A program made the translations under genes and the position numbers. A stretch of 22,795 bases of DNA from JBEKZQ01 sp049509675 (GTDB lineage: Bacteria; Planctomycetota; Planctomycetia; Pirellulales; Thermoguttaceae): assembly GCA_049509675.1 (NCBI GenBank), contig JBEKZQ010000137.1:1-22795 (forward strand), in the 5' to 3' direction. A model generated the notes under the pieces. It ran no database searches, was not told where the DNA came from, and saw only the letters and a list, made by a program, of their open reading frames with translations. Numbering within the stretch: the stretch's first letter is position 1; each line of letters starts with the position of its first letter. Below, in pieces: positions 1-8,789 of this stretch.

Positions 1-846
1 CAGTCGGCCGCCTTCTGCCTCCGCCACGGCGACACCTTCGCCGCCGTGCTTTGCGACGGGCACGCCAACTACAAGACCTCGAAGGAAGGCAAGAAGCACG
101 CCTGGCGCTGGGGCCCGCCGGGCGGTGGGAAGAACTGGCTGGGCGTGAACCACGTGGATTACCTCGATTTGCCCAAGTGGATCCGCGAAAACCCGGCGGC
201 GGAACTGCCTTTCTGCGTGGTGGCCCCCGCCTATGGATCGTTTCCCGACCATTGCCTGGGCGACTTTGGTTTCAAGCCCTGGCAGGAGTTCCTGACGGCA
301 ATGATGGAAACCCGGCGGGCCTTCTGCGCCACTTGGATGGACAACGGCTTCGGCGACACGACCGGCTGCCTCCGCGAGATAGTGCCGCAGATCACCCTGC
401 ACCAGTCGCTGCCGGCCTTCTCGCACTGTTCGCTGGACGCCCGGCCCGTCTGCGACAATCCCAAGGGAGAGTACCGGCCGGGCAAGTACGACCAGGACTT
501 CCAACAGCACGCCGACAAGTTCGGCGGAATCAACCTGTGGCAGCGTTGGGACCCTGCCGGCATCGCCGACGAGCCCGATCGCTGGGCGGTGACGATGTGG
601 CTGGCCCAGCCCGACAAGCAAGGCAAGCTTGGCAGTCCGCAGAATTCAGCCACCACCGACCTCACCCCGCGCCGCTGCCAGCGCTTCAAGGCAACTCCCG
701 GAGAGCGGTTTACATGGACCGCAGAGGCCGAAGACGGTCGCGTGACGGCTTCCGGCGAAGCCACGGCCAACCGCTGGGGACTGGTGACGGTCGGGGGATT
801 GCGGATCACCCAGGCGAAACAGCGCGTGACGCTAAAACGGAAGTGA
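1..846 (+). CDS. Hydrolase-like paralogue, C-terminal 281 residues (5' end outside window)
   Basis: The reading frame is open from base 1 and ends at TAA-free TGA 844-846, so the gene is partial. It is the C-terminal half of the alpha/beta-hydrolase-like family seen four more times in the window. It shares the PAFSHCSLD motif (PAFTHCSLD at 3905, PALSNCSLD at 8790) and the final beta-rich domain with DLTPRRCQRF and NRWGLVTV. It is closest to the 8790 gene, where DRWGLVTL and TKQRLIL occur at the same place. The catalytic His of the intact members (NGHS) is Phe here (NGFGD, codon 349-351), and no KNDG acid motif is seen. It may therefore be a pseudoenzyme, although its nucleophile region lies upstream of the window. 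It is probably exported like its relatives, but the signal peptide is not visible. Function and substrate are unknown. Confidence 0.8.
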   Translation, partial: QSAAFCLRHGDTFAAVLCDGHANYKTSKEGKKHAWRWGPPGGGKNWLGVNHVDYLDLPKWIRENPAAELPFCVVAPAYGSFPDHCLGDFGFKPWQEFLTAMMETRRAFCATWMDNGFGDTTGCLREIVPQITLHQSLPAFSHCSLDARPVCDNPKGEYRPGKYDQDFQQHADKFGGINLWQRWDPAGIADEPDRWAVTMWLAQPDKQGKLGSPQNSATTDLTPRRCQRFKATPGERFTWTAEAEDGRVTASGEATANRWGLVTVGGLRITQAKQRVTLKRK

Positions 847-924
847 AAAGAGGACGTTAAGAACTGTCATGTTGGTTTTACGAGTAACTGACCACAAGCG
901 TACGGTTGGCAACAGGAGGAAGTC

Positions 925-3879
925 ATGCCCCGCGACGTGAGACACCGACGCACCGGAATATTCGTCGTCCTGTTGCTGGCAGGCAGCACTGCTTGCGCTG
1001 TCTCCGCGCAGCCGGCCAAGGGGCCGCCGAGCCACGGCGCCCCGGATGCTGGAGCAAGTCCTGCCGAGCGGAACCTGGTCCTCGATGAAACCGCCTACTG
1101 GCGCCATTATTTCAGCTTTGCACCGCCATCGGTCCTGGCCGACAAGATAAAAAATGAAGCGGCCCGGTTCCTGGATCAGAAATCGCTGAAGCGGGCGGAA
1201 AAGCAAGCCCGAGCGCAGATGAAGGAAACTGGCATGGAAGCAGACGACTGGACGGAACACGTGATCGTCCCGGCCTCATCGAACCAGTACTCCTTTGCCG
1301 ATTTGAACGTCGAACTCCTCGCGCGGCTGCGGACGGGTCTCCCGCCGGCCGCGTGGATGGAGACCGGCTTCGACGACGGCGACTGGCCGCGGCAACGGGG
1401 AATCTTTAGCGCCACGCGCCAGGTCCGCCGCGCGTTTTTTCGCACGCGCTTCGAGCTGCCCGATCCGCTCCCGACGACCCCCTTGCGCTTGGAGGCGACG
1501 TACCGCGGCGGAATCCGCGTGCTGCTGAACGGCAAGGAGGTGGCGCACGGCCATCTGCCGCAAGGCGAGTTGGATCCGGAAATCGGCGGCGGGGAGTACC
1601 CGGCTGTGGCCTACCATTTGCTGCCGGGAGAATTCCTGGAGGACCTGTACCACCTGCAGGGCTACCACGCCGGTTATTGGAAAAAGGTACACGGCTACGT
1701 GCTGGCCCCCGAGTTTCCCGCCAGCTTCGAGAAGATCCAGCCGATCGCCGCGCACCTTCTCCGCAACCCGCCCCCGGAGTTTCGCGATGCGGGCAATTCC
1801 TGCACGGTGAACAAGGCCGGCTGGCAACGGATCGGCCGGCTGCGAGACCGGCGGCTGGAGGTCGATCTCCCCCCTGCGGCGTTGCGGCGCGGCGAGAACG
1901 TGCTGGCCGTCGAGGTCCGCGCCAGCCCGGTCCATCCGCTGGGCCTGGAATGGGAGGAAGCCTATGTGCGGAACTGCTCCTGGCGACACGGCTCGCTGGA
2001 GCACATTACCTTGCGGTCGCGCGACGCACGGGTTGTCTCGACGCTCCACCGCCGTCCGGGCGCGCAGGTGTGGGTGGAAGATATCCACCGCCGCGTCTAC
2101 GCGGCGGATTTCTGCGAGTTGACCCACCCCGCACCGAAGGCCCGCATCGTGGCGGCGCGCAACGGCACGTTCGCTGCACAGATCGTGCTGGGCACCGAGA
2201 GGGACCTGTCCCGACCGACGGCCACCATCGGCCGGTTCCTGCGGCGCGACAACGGTTCGGCCGCCGTACCGCCGCCGCCCGCCGCAGCGCCTGCGGCCCG
2301 GGTGTTCTATCCGGTCCCACACACCATCCAGGAGATGCAAGTGGGCGATGCCGGCAGGCGCCTGGGCAACGGGTTCGACTTCAACATTTACGCGGGATTC
2401 GTGACCGCGCACTACGGCAAGCCCGACGTGCCCTTCTTCGACCATCTCGCCGCGGAGCCGCCCGCCTCGCTCCCAGCCAACAGTTCCTATCCGTTTTGGG
2501 TTTCGCTGCAAGTGCCGCGGGGGGCGGCGCCGGGGGTTTATGAGGCGGCCGTGACCGTGGAAGCGGAGGGCATGGTCGCCGTCGAAGTCCCGCTGCAACT
2601 GGAGGTGCTCGACTGGCGACTCCCCGACCCGAAGGATTTTCAGACGCTCATGGCGTTGGAAGAGTCGCCCTATGCCGTCGCCGACCATTACCAGGCGCCC
2701 CCCTGGTCCGACGCGCATTTCAAGCTGTTGGAAAAGACCTTCGCCTCCCTGGCCCGGGTCCACAACGGCTGGCTCAACATCCCCGTGCTCATGAACACGG
2801 AATTCGGCAACCGGGAGGATTCGCCGCTGCTGATCACGCACAAGAAAGACGGCTCGTACGCTTTCGATTTTACCGCCGTGGACCGCTACTTGGACCTGGC
2901 GATCAGGCATTGCGGGAAACCGCAGGTGGTGAACTTCATCGTCATGCACGCGGGGAACCCCGGCGACAACCGCATGGCGCTTTCGCCCGTGGAGGTACGC
3001 GTCCGCGACGAGCAGACCGGCAAGCTCGAACGCCTGCGGGTGGACTCGAAGATGGCCGCCGAGGCGAAACGGGTCTTCTGGAAACGCCTCGCCACGACGA
3101 TCTACGATCACATGAAACGGCGCGGCCTCGGGGATGTCACGTATTGGGGATACACGTGGGACGGCCCAGGCGCCGATCCGTCGTTGTACGCCATGCTCGA
3201 CGAGTTCGCGCCGGGCGTCCATTGGACCAAGGGTTCGCACAGCCACGGTCCAAACGAGAATAAGTACACCAAGGCGGCGGCAACCGCCTACAATTCGCAA
3301 GTCGGCATCTGGTTCACGAGCAAGAAAGGCTGGAAGAACCCGCTCCTGTGGCTGGCCTACCCGCGCTACTGGGGCACGATCATCGATTGCAGCGACTATT
3401 CGCCGCCGTTCTGTTTCCGCATGATGACCGAGCGGGCCCTGGCGTCCGGCGCCCGCGGCATCGGGCGCGTCGGCACCGATTATTGGGGCGACGTCTATCT
3501 CCGCGGGCACGTTGCCACCTATGCCGTAGGCGTGCCGAACCTCTTCCTGCTCTTTCCCGGTAAGGACGGGGCGGAAACGAGCATGCGTTACGAACTCCTG
3601 TGCGAGGGGTTGCAGGAGACCGAAGCCCGGATCTTCCTGGAGCGGGCGTGCGAAAAGCTGTCCGCTCCCGAGCACAAGGAGTTCGTGGAACGAGCCACGG
3701 CCCTGCTTGACGAGCGTCTGCTGGAGACGATGGTCGATTCGCCCGCAATGAGCAATCCGGAGTTGGCGGAGCTTTGCGGGAAGGGTTGGCAAGACCGTAG
3801 CCGCAGGCTTTACCAGACCGCTGTGGAGGCGGCCAGGATTCTGGGCGGAGACGCCTCTCTCAGCATTACCCCACAATAA
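925..3879 (+). CDS. Secreted glycoside hydrolase-like protein, GH123/DUF4091 type, 984 aa
   Basis: The ATG at 925 follows a strong Shine-Dalgarno AGGAGGA (914-920). Residues 1-29 form a signal peptide with an Arg-rich n-region, the hydrophobic stretch IFVVLLLAGSTACAVSA and a likely AQP cleavage point. Residues about 140-200 and 310-340 resemble galactose-binding jelly rolls (FDDGDWP, GGIRVLLNGKEVA, GENVLAVEVRA). From about residue 460 a beta-sandwich (VFYPVPHTIQEM, PFWVSLQVPRGAAPGVYE) leads into a barrel-like domain to about residue 900, with NFIVMHAGNPGD, YWGYTWDGPGADPSLYAMLDE and GRVGTDYWGDVY. This order is typical of DUF4091/GH123-type proteins, whose characterised members are N-acetylgalactosaminidases. 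Catalytic residues were not assigned, so the substrate is open. It lies between two hydrolase-family genes on the same strand, 78 bp after the first and 25 bp before the next, which suggests a shared operon and shared polysaccharide target. Confidence 0.75.
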   Translation: MPRDVRHRRTGIFVVLLLAGSTACAVSAQPAKGPPSHGAPDAGASPAERNLVLDETAYWRHYFSFAPPSVLADKIKNEAARFLDQKSLKRAEKQARAQMKETGMEADDWTEHVIVPASSNQYSFADLNVELLARLRTGLPPAAWMETGFDDGDWPRQRGIFSATRQVRRAFFRTRFELPDPLPTTPLRLEATYRGGIRVLLNGKEVAHGHLPQGELDPEIGGGEYPAVAYHLLPGEFLEDLYHLQGYHAGYWKKVHGYVLAPEFPASFEKIQPIAAHLLRNPPPEFRDAGNSCTVNKAGWQRIGRLRDRRLEVDLPPAALRRGENVLAVEVRASPVHPLGLEWEEAYVRNCSWRHGSLEHITLRSRDARVVSTLHRRPGAQVWVEDIHRRVYAADFCELTHPAPKARIVAARNGTFAAQIVLGTERDLSRPTATIGRFLRRDNGSAAVPPPPAAAPAARVFYPVPHTIQEMQVGDAGRRLGNGFDFNIYAGFVTAHYGKPDVPFFDHLAAEPPASLPANSSYPFWVSLQVPRGAAPGVYEAAVTVEAEGMVAVEVPLQLEVLDWRLPDPKDFQTLMALEESPYAVADHYQAPPWSDAHFKLLEKTFASLARVHNGWLNIPVLMNTEFGNREDSPLLITHKKDGSYAFDFTAVDRYLDLAIRHCGKPQVVNFIVMHAGNPGDNRMALSPVEVRVRDEQTGKLERLRVDSKMAAEAKRVFWKRLATTIYDHMKRRGLGDVTYWGYTWDGPGADPSLYAMLDEFAPGVHWTKGSHSHGPNENKYTKAAATAYNSQVGIWFTSKKGWKNPLLWLAYPRYWGTIIDCSDYSPPFCFRMMTERALASGARGIGRVGTDYWGDVYLRGHVATYAVGVPNLFLLFPGKDGAETSMRYELLCEGLQETEARIFLERACEKLSAPEHKEFVERATALLDERLLETMVDSPAMSNPELAELCGKGWQDRSRRLYQTAVEAARILGGDASLSITPQ

Positions 3880-3904
3880 GAAATGAAAAGGAGTGGTTCC
3901 AACG

Positions 3905-5809
3905 ATGCATCGCTTAATGAACGTTTTAGTCTTCGCAACCGCCTTGGTCCCGGCTGCGGACGCGGACCTGGCGGCAACGGCGCAAGGGACGAGGGGGAAG
4001 CAGGTGGCCGGCGTACAGGCCCGGCACCGCGCGGGACAGACCTTCGTCACTTGGCAAGAAGTCGAATCGCCGCTGAAGGGCGCGTCGCCTTCGGCCGACG
4101 AGGTCCGCGGCGCGCGGAAGTCGCTCGCCGGCAAGTTGGCTTACAGGATCTACCGCTCCGACCAGCCCATCCGCTCGATCAAGGGCCTTGAGCCGGTAGG
4201 GACGGCCGAGCCGTTGAGCGTTTGGGACGACGAGTTCTACGGCCATTATGGGAGCAAGGCCCCTTGCCCCCGCTTCGCCATCGAAGACGGCAAGAGGCCG
4301 TTGCTGGCGGGCACGGGGCTGTGCGTCCACAATCCGGGCGCCTGCGGCACAGCCTACTACGCCGTGACGGTCGTCCGCAACGGCAAGGAAGACACCTCGC
4401 TGGGCGAGGGCAACGTCACCAAAGAGGCCCTTGCCGAAACGGTCGGTCAGGGCGAGCCGGTGCTGCAAAGGATCGACAGGGACGTCGAGTTCCAGTACCA
4501 GAAGGGCACGACGCTCTACTTCTACGTCCGTTGGGAAGCGCCGCCGAACTTCAGCGTTGAGAACATGCCCATTGACTACCTGGTGGCCGTGCCGCCGAAG
4601 GTCCGCAAGCCGGCCCCGGTCCAACTCAGTCTGCACTGCGCCGGCGGCAGCATCCTGGGCGGCTACTACAAGTGGTACAACAAGGCCGGCAACTTCCCGC
4701 ACACCGGCTCGATCCTCATCTCCGCCAACCAGATCCCTTACGACTGGTGGGCCGGGTTCCACGAGTTCCGTTACACGGACAAGCCTCTGACGACCAAGGA
4801 GGACTGGCTCAAGGGCGTAGTGCATCCGTATTCGCAGCGCCGGGTCCTCGCGTTTTACGATTGGGCCGCGACGAAGTGGGACATCGACCGCACGCGGACG
4901 TTTCTCGTCGGCATGTCGATGGGCGGGGGCGGATCGAGCATGATGGCCCTGCACCACGGCGATCGGTTCGCCTGGCTAGTGAGCCACGTCGGCATCCATG
5001 TACCGCGCCAGGCCGGCGCGTACAACGTGGCCTACGTCCACAATTATGGACCCGAAGAGTACGGCACCCTGTTCGAGGACGGCACAAAGGCGTGGGATCA
5101 CTTCGACAACGACTGGTTCCTGCGGAACAACATGACCCGCGAGGTCCCTTTCATCTGCTATGCCAACGGCAAGAACGATGGCATGATCGGCTGGAAGCAA
5201 GCGGTAGTCTACTGGAAGGCGCTTCAGGACACCCGCCGGGGCCACGTTTTCACCTGGGGCATGAACGGCCATAGTCAATCGAGTGCCCCACCCGGTGGAG
5301 ATATCGAGTGTCCCATCGACATCCGCACCGACCAGACCATGCCCGCTTTCACCCACTGCTCGTTGGACAACAACCCCGGCACCGGCGCGCGCAAGCCGGC
5401 AGAGCAACTGGCGAGGGAAAAAGCCGAAATCGAGGCGTGGAACAAGGCCAATCCCAAGAACAAGAAGAACCTGGACGACTTCGACGGCGATTCCGCGGGA
5501 CAGGTGAACGCCCATTTGTCCTGGGAGCCCCGAGACATCGTGGACGGCCCTGGCCGCTGGGAAATGACCGTCTGCCTGACGGCCAAGGCGCCCAAGGATT
5601 CCTGCACGGTCGATGTCACGCCGCGCCGCTGCCAGAAGTTCGCGCCCAAGCCGGACGAGAAGTTCCGTTGGACGAACACGGCCCTGGCCGACGGCAAGGT
5701 CGTCGGCTGCGGCACCTTGGCAGCCGATCAGTACGGGCTGGTGACCATTCCCAAGGCCGTGGTGTGCCGGGGAAAGAACAGGCTTTCTATTGATAACTAT
5801 CAAGAATGA
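3905..5809 (+). CDS. Exported alpha/beta hydrolase with Fn3-like module, intact triad, 634 aa
   Basis: ATG 3905 is preferred over GTG 3893 because AAAAGGAG (3885-3892) sits 12 bases upstream, and GTG 3893 would directly abut that site. Residues 1-20 form a short signal peptide (MNVLVFATALVPAADA). Residues about 35-165 are an Fn3-like module (ARHRAGQTFVTWQEV, YRIYRSDQPI, GTGLCVHNPGACGTAYYAVTV). The hydrolase domain covers about 205-470 with NQIPYDWW, DWAATKWDIDRTR and the nucleophile elbow GMSMGG (Ser338). The acid is probably Asp425 in GKNDG and the base His456 in NGHSQS. The 87- and 31-residue spacing matches the 16356 protein. The C-terminal 120 residues are a beta-rich domain (PGRWEMTVCL, TVDVTPRRCQKF). 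An esterase or peptidase acting outside the cytoplasm is the natural reading. An ester-removing role on a glycan is inferred from the neighbours only. Confidence 0.82.
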   Translation: MHRLMNVLVFATALVPAADADLAATAQGTRGKQVAGVQARHRAGQTFVTWQEVESPLKGASPSADEVRGARKSLAGKLAYRIYRSDQPIRSIKGLEPVGTAEPLSVWDDEFYGHYGSKAPCPRFAIEDGKRPLLAGTGLCVHNPGACGTAYYAVTVVRNGKEDTSLGEGNVTKEALAETVGQGEPVLQRIDRDVEFQYQKGTTLYFYVRWEAPPNFSVENMPIDYLVAVPPKVRKPAPVQLSLHCAGGSILGGYYKWYNKAGNFPHTGSILISANQIPYDWWAGFHEFRYTDKPLTTKEDWLKGVVHPYSQRRVLAFYDWAATKWDIDRTRTFLVGMSMGGGGSSMMALHHGDRFAWLVSHVGIHVPRQAGAYNVAYVHNYGPEEYGTLFEDGTKAWDHFDNDWFLRNNMTREVPFICYANGKNDGMIGWKQAVVYWKALQDTRRGHVFTWGMNGHSQSSAPPGGDIECPIDIRTDQTMPAFTHCSLDNNPGTGARKPAEQLAREKAEIEAWNKANPKNKKNLDDFDGDSAGQVNAHLSWEPRDIVDGPGRWEMTVCLTAKAPKDSCTVDVTPRRCQKFAPKPDEKFRWTNTALADGKVVGCGTLAADQYGLVTIPKAVVCRGKNRLSIDNYQE

Positions 5810-5831
5810 TCGTGAGATGAGAGGCGCATCC

Positions 5832-8777
5832 ATGGCCGGGACGTGGTTCCTTCGTTACAAACTGTTGCCGATGGCGCTTACGGCAGGGCTATTGCTCCCC
5901 GCCATTGCGGCCGATACTTCGACTGCGGCCGTCGCCACGCGGCGGCTGAGCACGGGCCTTCCGCCTTCCCGTTCCAGTGGTTCCGTCCCCGAGGCCTGGG
6001 TCGCCGCAGCCGATGCGGTCCCAGTCGTCGACGGCAAACTGGACGACAACGCATGGTCGACGGCGCCCCCGATCGTGCTCGGTCAATTGGAACGCCGCGG
6101 CGAAGCGGAGCCCAGAACCGAGGTGCGGTTCCTGCACCATGAAGGTGTCCTTTACATCGGCGCCAAACTGGCCGAGCCGAACATGGCCAAGTTGAAGCGG
6201 GCCGTCACGGCTCCCGACGGGCCAGTGTGGGGAGACGACTCGTTGGAAATCTTCCTCTCGCCGACGGCGGGACACGACTACTTCCAGTTCATCGTGGGTG
6301 CGGGGGGGGCGATCTTCGCTCGCCAGGGCCTCGGCGACCCCAAAGCATTCAACAGCGGCGCCAAGGCGGCAGTGGCCGTTGAGAAGGACGGCTGGTCCGT
6401 GGAAATCGCCATTCCCATGGCCTCGATGGGCGTCAAGACGTTGCCCACGCATTGGCGAGCCAACGTCTACCGCAATCGGCAGGCCGGAGACAAGCCGCAG
6501 AGCCAGGCCTGGTCTCCTACCTTCCGCGGCGACTACAACGTGCCCGATCGGTTCGGGCGTCTGCTCTTCACCCCGAAGAACCCTTGGGCGGACCAGGAAA
6601 GCACCGCGCGCAAGCAGCAGGGCATCGGGGTCGAGAAGCTCGGCGATGGGCGGGCCGTGCTGCGGTTCGATCTTTCCTGGCTGCCGAAACAGGCCAGGGT
6701 CTACCGCGCCCGGCTGCTGGTCGAGCGCGAGCCGATCGACGGATCTTACCCCGAAGCCCTCAAACCGATTGAGATCTACCCCCTGACCGCCGCGTACCAG
6801 AAGGGCGCCGCTCCGCAGGCCGACTCCCGTCCGCTGGCCCTGGTCGGACCGTGGTTCCAATCGCTCGAGATGACCGAACTAGTCCGCGCCTGGGGCGTCG
6901 CATCGCGCTCGAACCATGGTTTGTACGTCAAATCGTTTCCGGCGTGGCGCATGGAGAAGACCTGTTTGGACGTGATGTACGAGGGCGATCCGCAGGAACC
7001 GCCGCCGCAGGTCACGCAACTCCGAGCATTCCATCGCGCGGGACAGACATTCCTGACTTGGAAGGAAATCGACGACCCGGTGGGCCAGGACGAGATCGCC
7101 TGGGGGGCTTTGCGCGCGATTCTCAACGACCTGGACCGGCGCCGCGAGGTCCGGTACTGTATTTACCGCTCCAACCAACCGATTACCGCCCAGAACCCGC
7201 ACCAGGCCGAACAAATCGCCGCCGTGGCGCCGCTATCGTGTTGGAACGTCAACGGGCGGAGCAAAGCGCGTGCGATCGACCGCTTCATCGCCACCGCCGA
7301 GATCCTCAACTGGCATCAATGGAACCCCTTCCTCCAGGCCAACTCGGAGGGTGAATACGGTTTGGTCTGCCCGATCGACCGGCTGGTGATCGCCGAGGGC
7401 CAGGCCCCACTGGCCCGTGGCACGGGGCTGTATGTCCACACGGCGGCCAAGAACCAGAACGCCTACTATGCCGTGGTCACCCGGGTCGATGGCGTGGAGA
7501 ACGCGCGCGATCTGGGATTGGGCAACAGCCGGGCCTCGCCGCTCAGCGAAAAGGTAGCCGAGCCGCAGCCCGTACTTCAGGGCGAACTGCCGAAGATGCC
7601 GTTCTTCAACTTCAAGGACCGGCGCCTGCACTACGTCCACTGGGTTACTGCGCCCTTCTCCAACAAGCTCTCGGACTACTACAACTGGAGCGTGGCAGTG
7701 CCGGAAGAAGTTGCCGCAGGCAGTTTGAAGGACGTGCCCTTGGAATTGAACCTGCACCGCGACGGCTACGACTATTGGCGTACTCACTATCGCATAGAGC
7801 CGGGCGCCATCGTGCTCTGCCCGCACGACTTTCCGCTGAAGACGTGGTGGTACGGCTATCACGAGGCGTTTGGCACATTGAGACCGTGGAGCGAAGGCGT
7901 GATTCGCAACTATACCGAGAAGCGACTCCTGTGGTTCCTCGATTGGGCCGCCACGAAGTGGCCGGTGGACCGCAACCGAATCCTCGTGACGGGTTGCAAT
8001 GGCGGGGCCAGCGGCAGCGGCGCGCTGCACCTGGGCCTACGGTATCCCGGGGTGTTCAGCATGATCATTGCCGGGCATGGCCTGCCGGATTACGGCGGCG
8101 GGGAACCAGGAAAAGGCGGTGGCCCGGAAATGGAGAAGCTTTGGGGCCGGCCGGCTTGGGGCCTGAAGACCGAGAACGGCCGGAGCGTGTGGGAGGAGGC
8201 GGACCTGATCCGCGCCGTTTCGGCCCTGCCGCCGAAGACCGAACTTCCCTTCGTCAGCATGACGTACGCCGCGCAGCAGACGAGTTGCGATGCGCTGGTC
8301 GCAGCCTTGATCTCTTCGGGCCGCGCGGTGGTGACCGATACGGCCTGGGGCGGCGCCAGGATGCTGCTGGTTTCCGCGCGCGCCACGAACGCTGCGCTGC
8401 CGTTGGACATCCGCAAGGACCGGCCGCTGCTGGCGGTGGCCTCGGCGAAAGCAGAAGGCGAGGGCGCCCGCAACCGCTCGCTTGTCTGGAGGTCGGACGA
8501 CCTGGCGGACGAGCCGGGCCGCTTTGCCTGCAGCCTCGTCTCGAGTTGGTCCGGGTTCTCCGGCAACGTCACGCTCCGCCGGCTGCAAAAGTTCCGGATC
8601 GAGCCCGGCAAGACTTATACGTGGAGAGTCGAGCCCGCGTCGGCCGCCACGACCAGGGACGAAAAGCCGCTGTTGCCCCAGCAGGGATCGATAACGGTCG
8701 ACCAGAACGGCCTGCTGACGATTCACGACCTGAAACTCGGCCGGGGTGTCTACCGACTGACGATCACACCTGAGTAG
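5832..8777 (+). CDS. CBM9-like + hydrolase-like fusion, nucleophile elbow altered, 981 aa
   Basis: ATG 5832 begins a convincing signal peptide (LLPMALTAGLLLPAIAA). In-frame ATGs at 5790 and 5817 are possible, but 5790 overlaps the preceding gene. Residues about 60-235 form a CBM9-like domain (VVDGKLDDNAW, DGPVWGDDSLEIFLSP) closely similar to that of the 12899 protein. A beta-rich DNRLRE-like segment follows (AVLRFDLSWLPKQARVYRARL), then the family Fn3-like module (RAFHRAGQTFLTWKEI, YCIYRSNQPI, GTGLYVHTAAKNQNAYYAVVT). The hydrolase-like domain (about 590-880) keeps DWAATKWPVDRNRILVTG but continues GCNGGASGSG instead of GxSMGG, so Asn723 occupies the Ser position. The KNDG acid and NGHS histidine are also missing (SMTYAAQQTSCD, DTAWGGARM). 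The fold looks intact and there is no frameshift. It is probably a catalytically dead, carbohydrate-binding paralogue. An alternative catalytic arrangement using Cys722 cannot be ruled out. Confidence 0.8.
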   Translation: MAGTWFLRYKLLPMALTAGLLLPAIAADTSTAAVATRRLSTGLPPSRSSGSVPEAWVAAADAVPVVDGKLDDNAWSTAPPIVLGQLERRGEAEPRTEVRFLHHEGVLYIGAKLAEPNMAKLKRAVTAPDGPVWGDDSLEIFLSPTAGHDYFQFIVGAGGAIFARQGLGDPKAFNSGAKAAVAVEKDGWSVEIAIPMASMGVKTLPTHWRANVYRNRQAGDKPQSQAWSPTFRGDYNVPDRFGRLLFTPKNPWADQESTARKQQGIGVEKLGDGRAVLRFDLSWLPKQARVYRARLLVEREPIDGSYPEALKPIEIYPLTAAYQKGAAPQADSRPLALVGPWFQSLEMTELVRAWGVASRSNHGLYVKSFPAWRMEKTCLDVMYEGDPQEPPPQVTQLRAFHRAGQTFLTWKEIDDPVGQDEIAWGALRAILNDLDRRREVRYCIYRSNQPITAQNPHQAEQIAAVAPLSCWNVNGRSKARAIDRFIATAEILNWHQWNPFLQANSEGEYGLVCPIDRLVIAEGQAPLARGTGLYVHTAAKNQNAYYAVVTRVDGVENARDLGLGNSRASPLSEKVAEPQPVLQGELPKMPFFNFKDRRLHYVHWVTAPFSNKLSDYYNWSVAVPEEVAAGSLKDVPLELNLHRDGYDYWRTHYRIEPGAIVLCPHDFPLKTWWYGYHEAFGTLRPWSEGVIRNYTEKRLLWFLDWAATKWPVDRNRILVTGCNGGASGSGALHLGLRYPGVFSMIIAGHGLPDYGGGEPGKGGGPEMEKLWGRPAWGLKTENGRSVWEEADLIRAVSALPPKTELPFVSMTYAAQQTSCDALVAALISSGRAVVTDTAWGGARMLLVSARATNAALPLDIRKDRPLLAVASAKAEGEGARNRSLVWRSDDLADEPGRFACSLVSSWSGFSGNVTLRRLQKFRIEPGKTYTWRVEPASAATTRDEKPLLPQQGSITVDQNGLLTIHDLKLGRGVYRLTITPE

Positions 8778-8789
8778 GAGAACACTGCC

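Noticed and set aside
1276..4134. 952-codon open frame on the minus strand
   Set aside because: It lies antisense to the GH123-like gene. Long antisense frames are common in GC-rich coding DNA; the plus strand has signal peptide, ribosome-binding site and domains, while this frame has a low-complexity Arg/Gly/His-rich product.
5790..5831. Earlier starts (5790, 5817) for the CBM9-hydrolase gene
   Set aside because: 5790 overlaps the preceding coding end and adds a charged stretch before the signal peptide. 5817 remains possible, but 5832 fits the signal peptide best.
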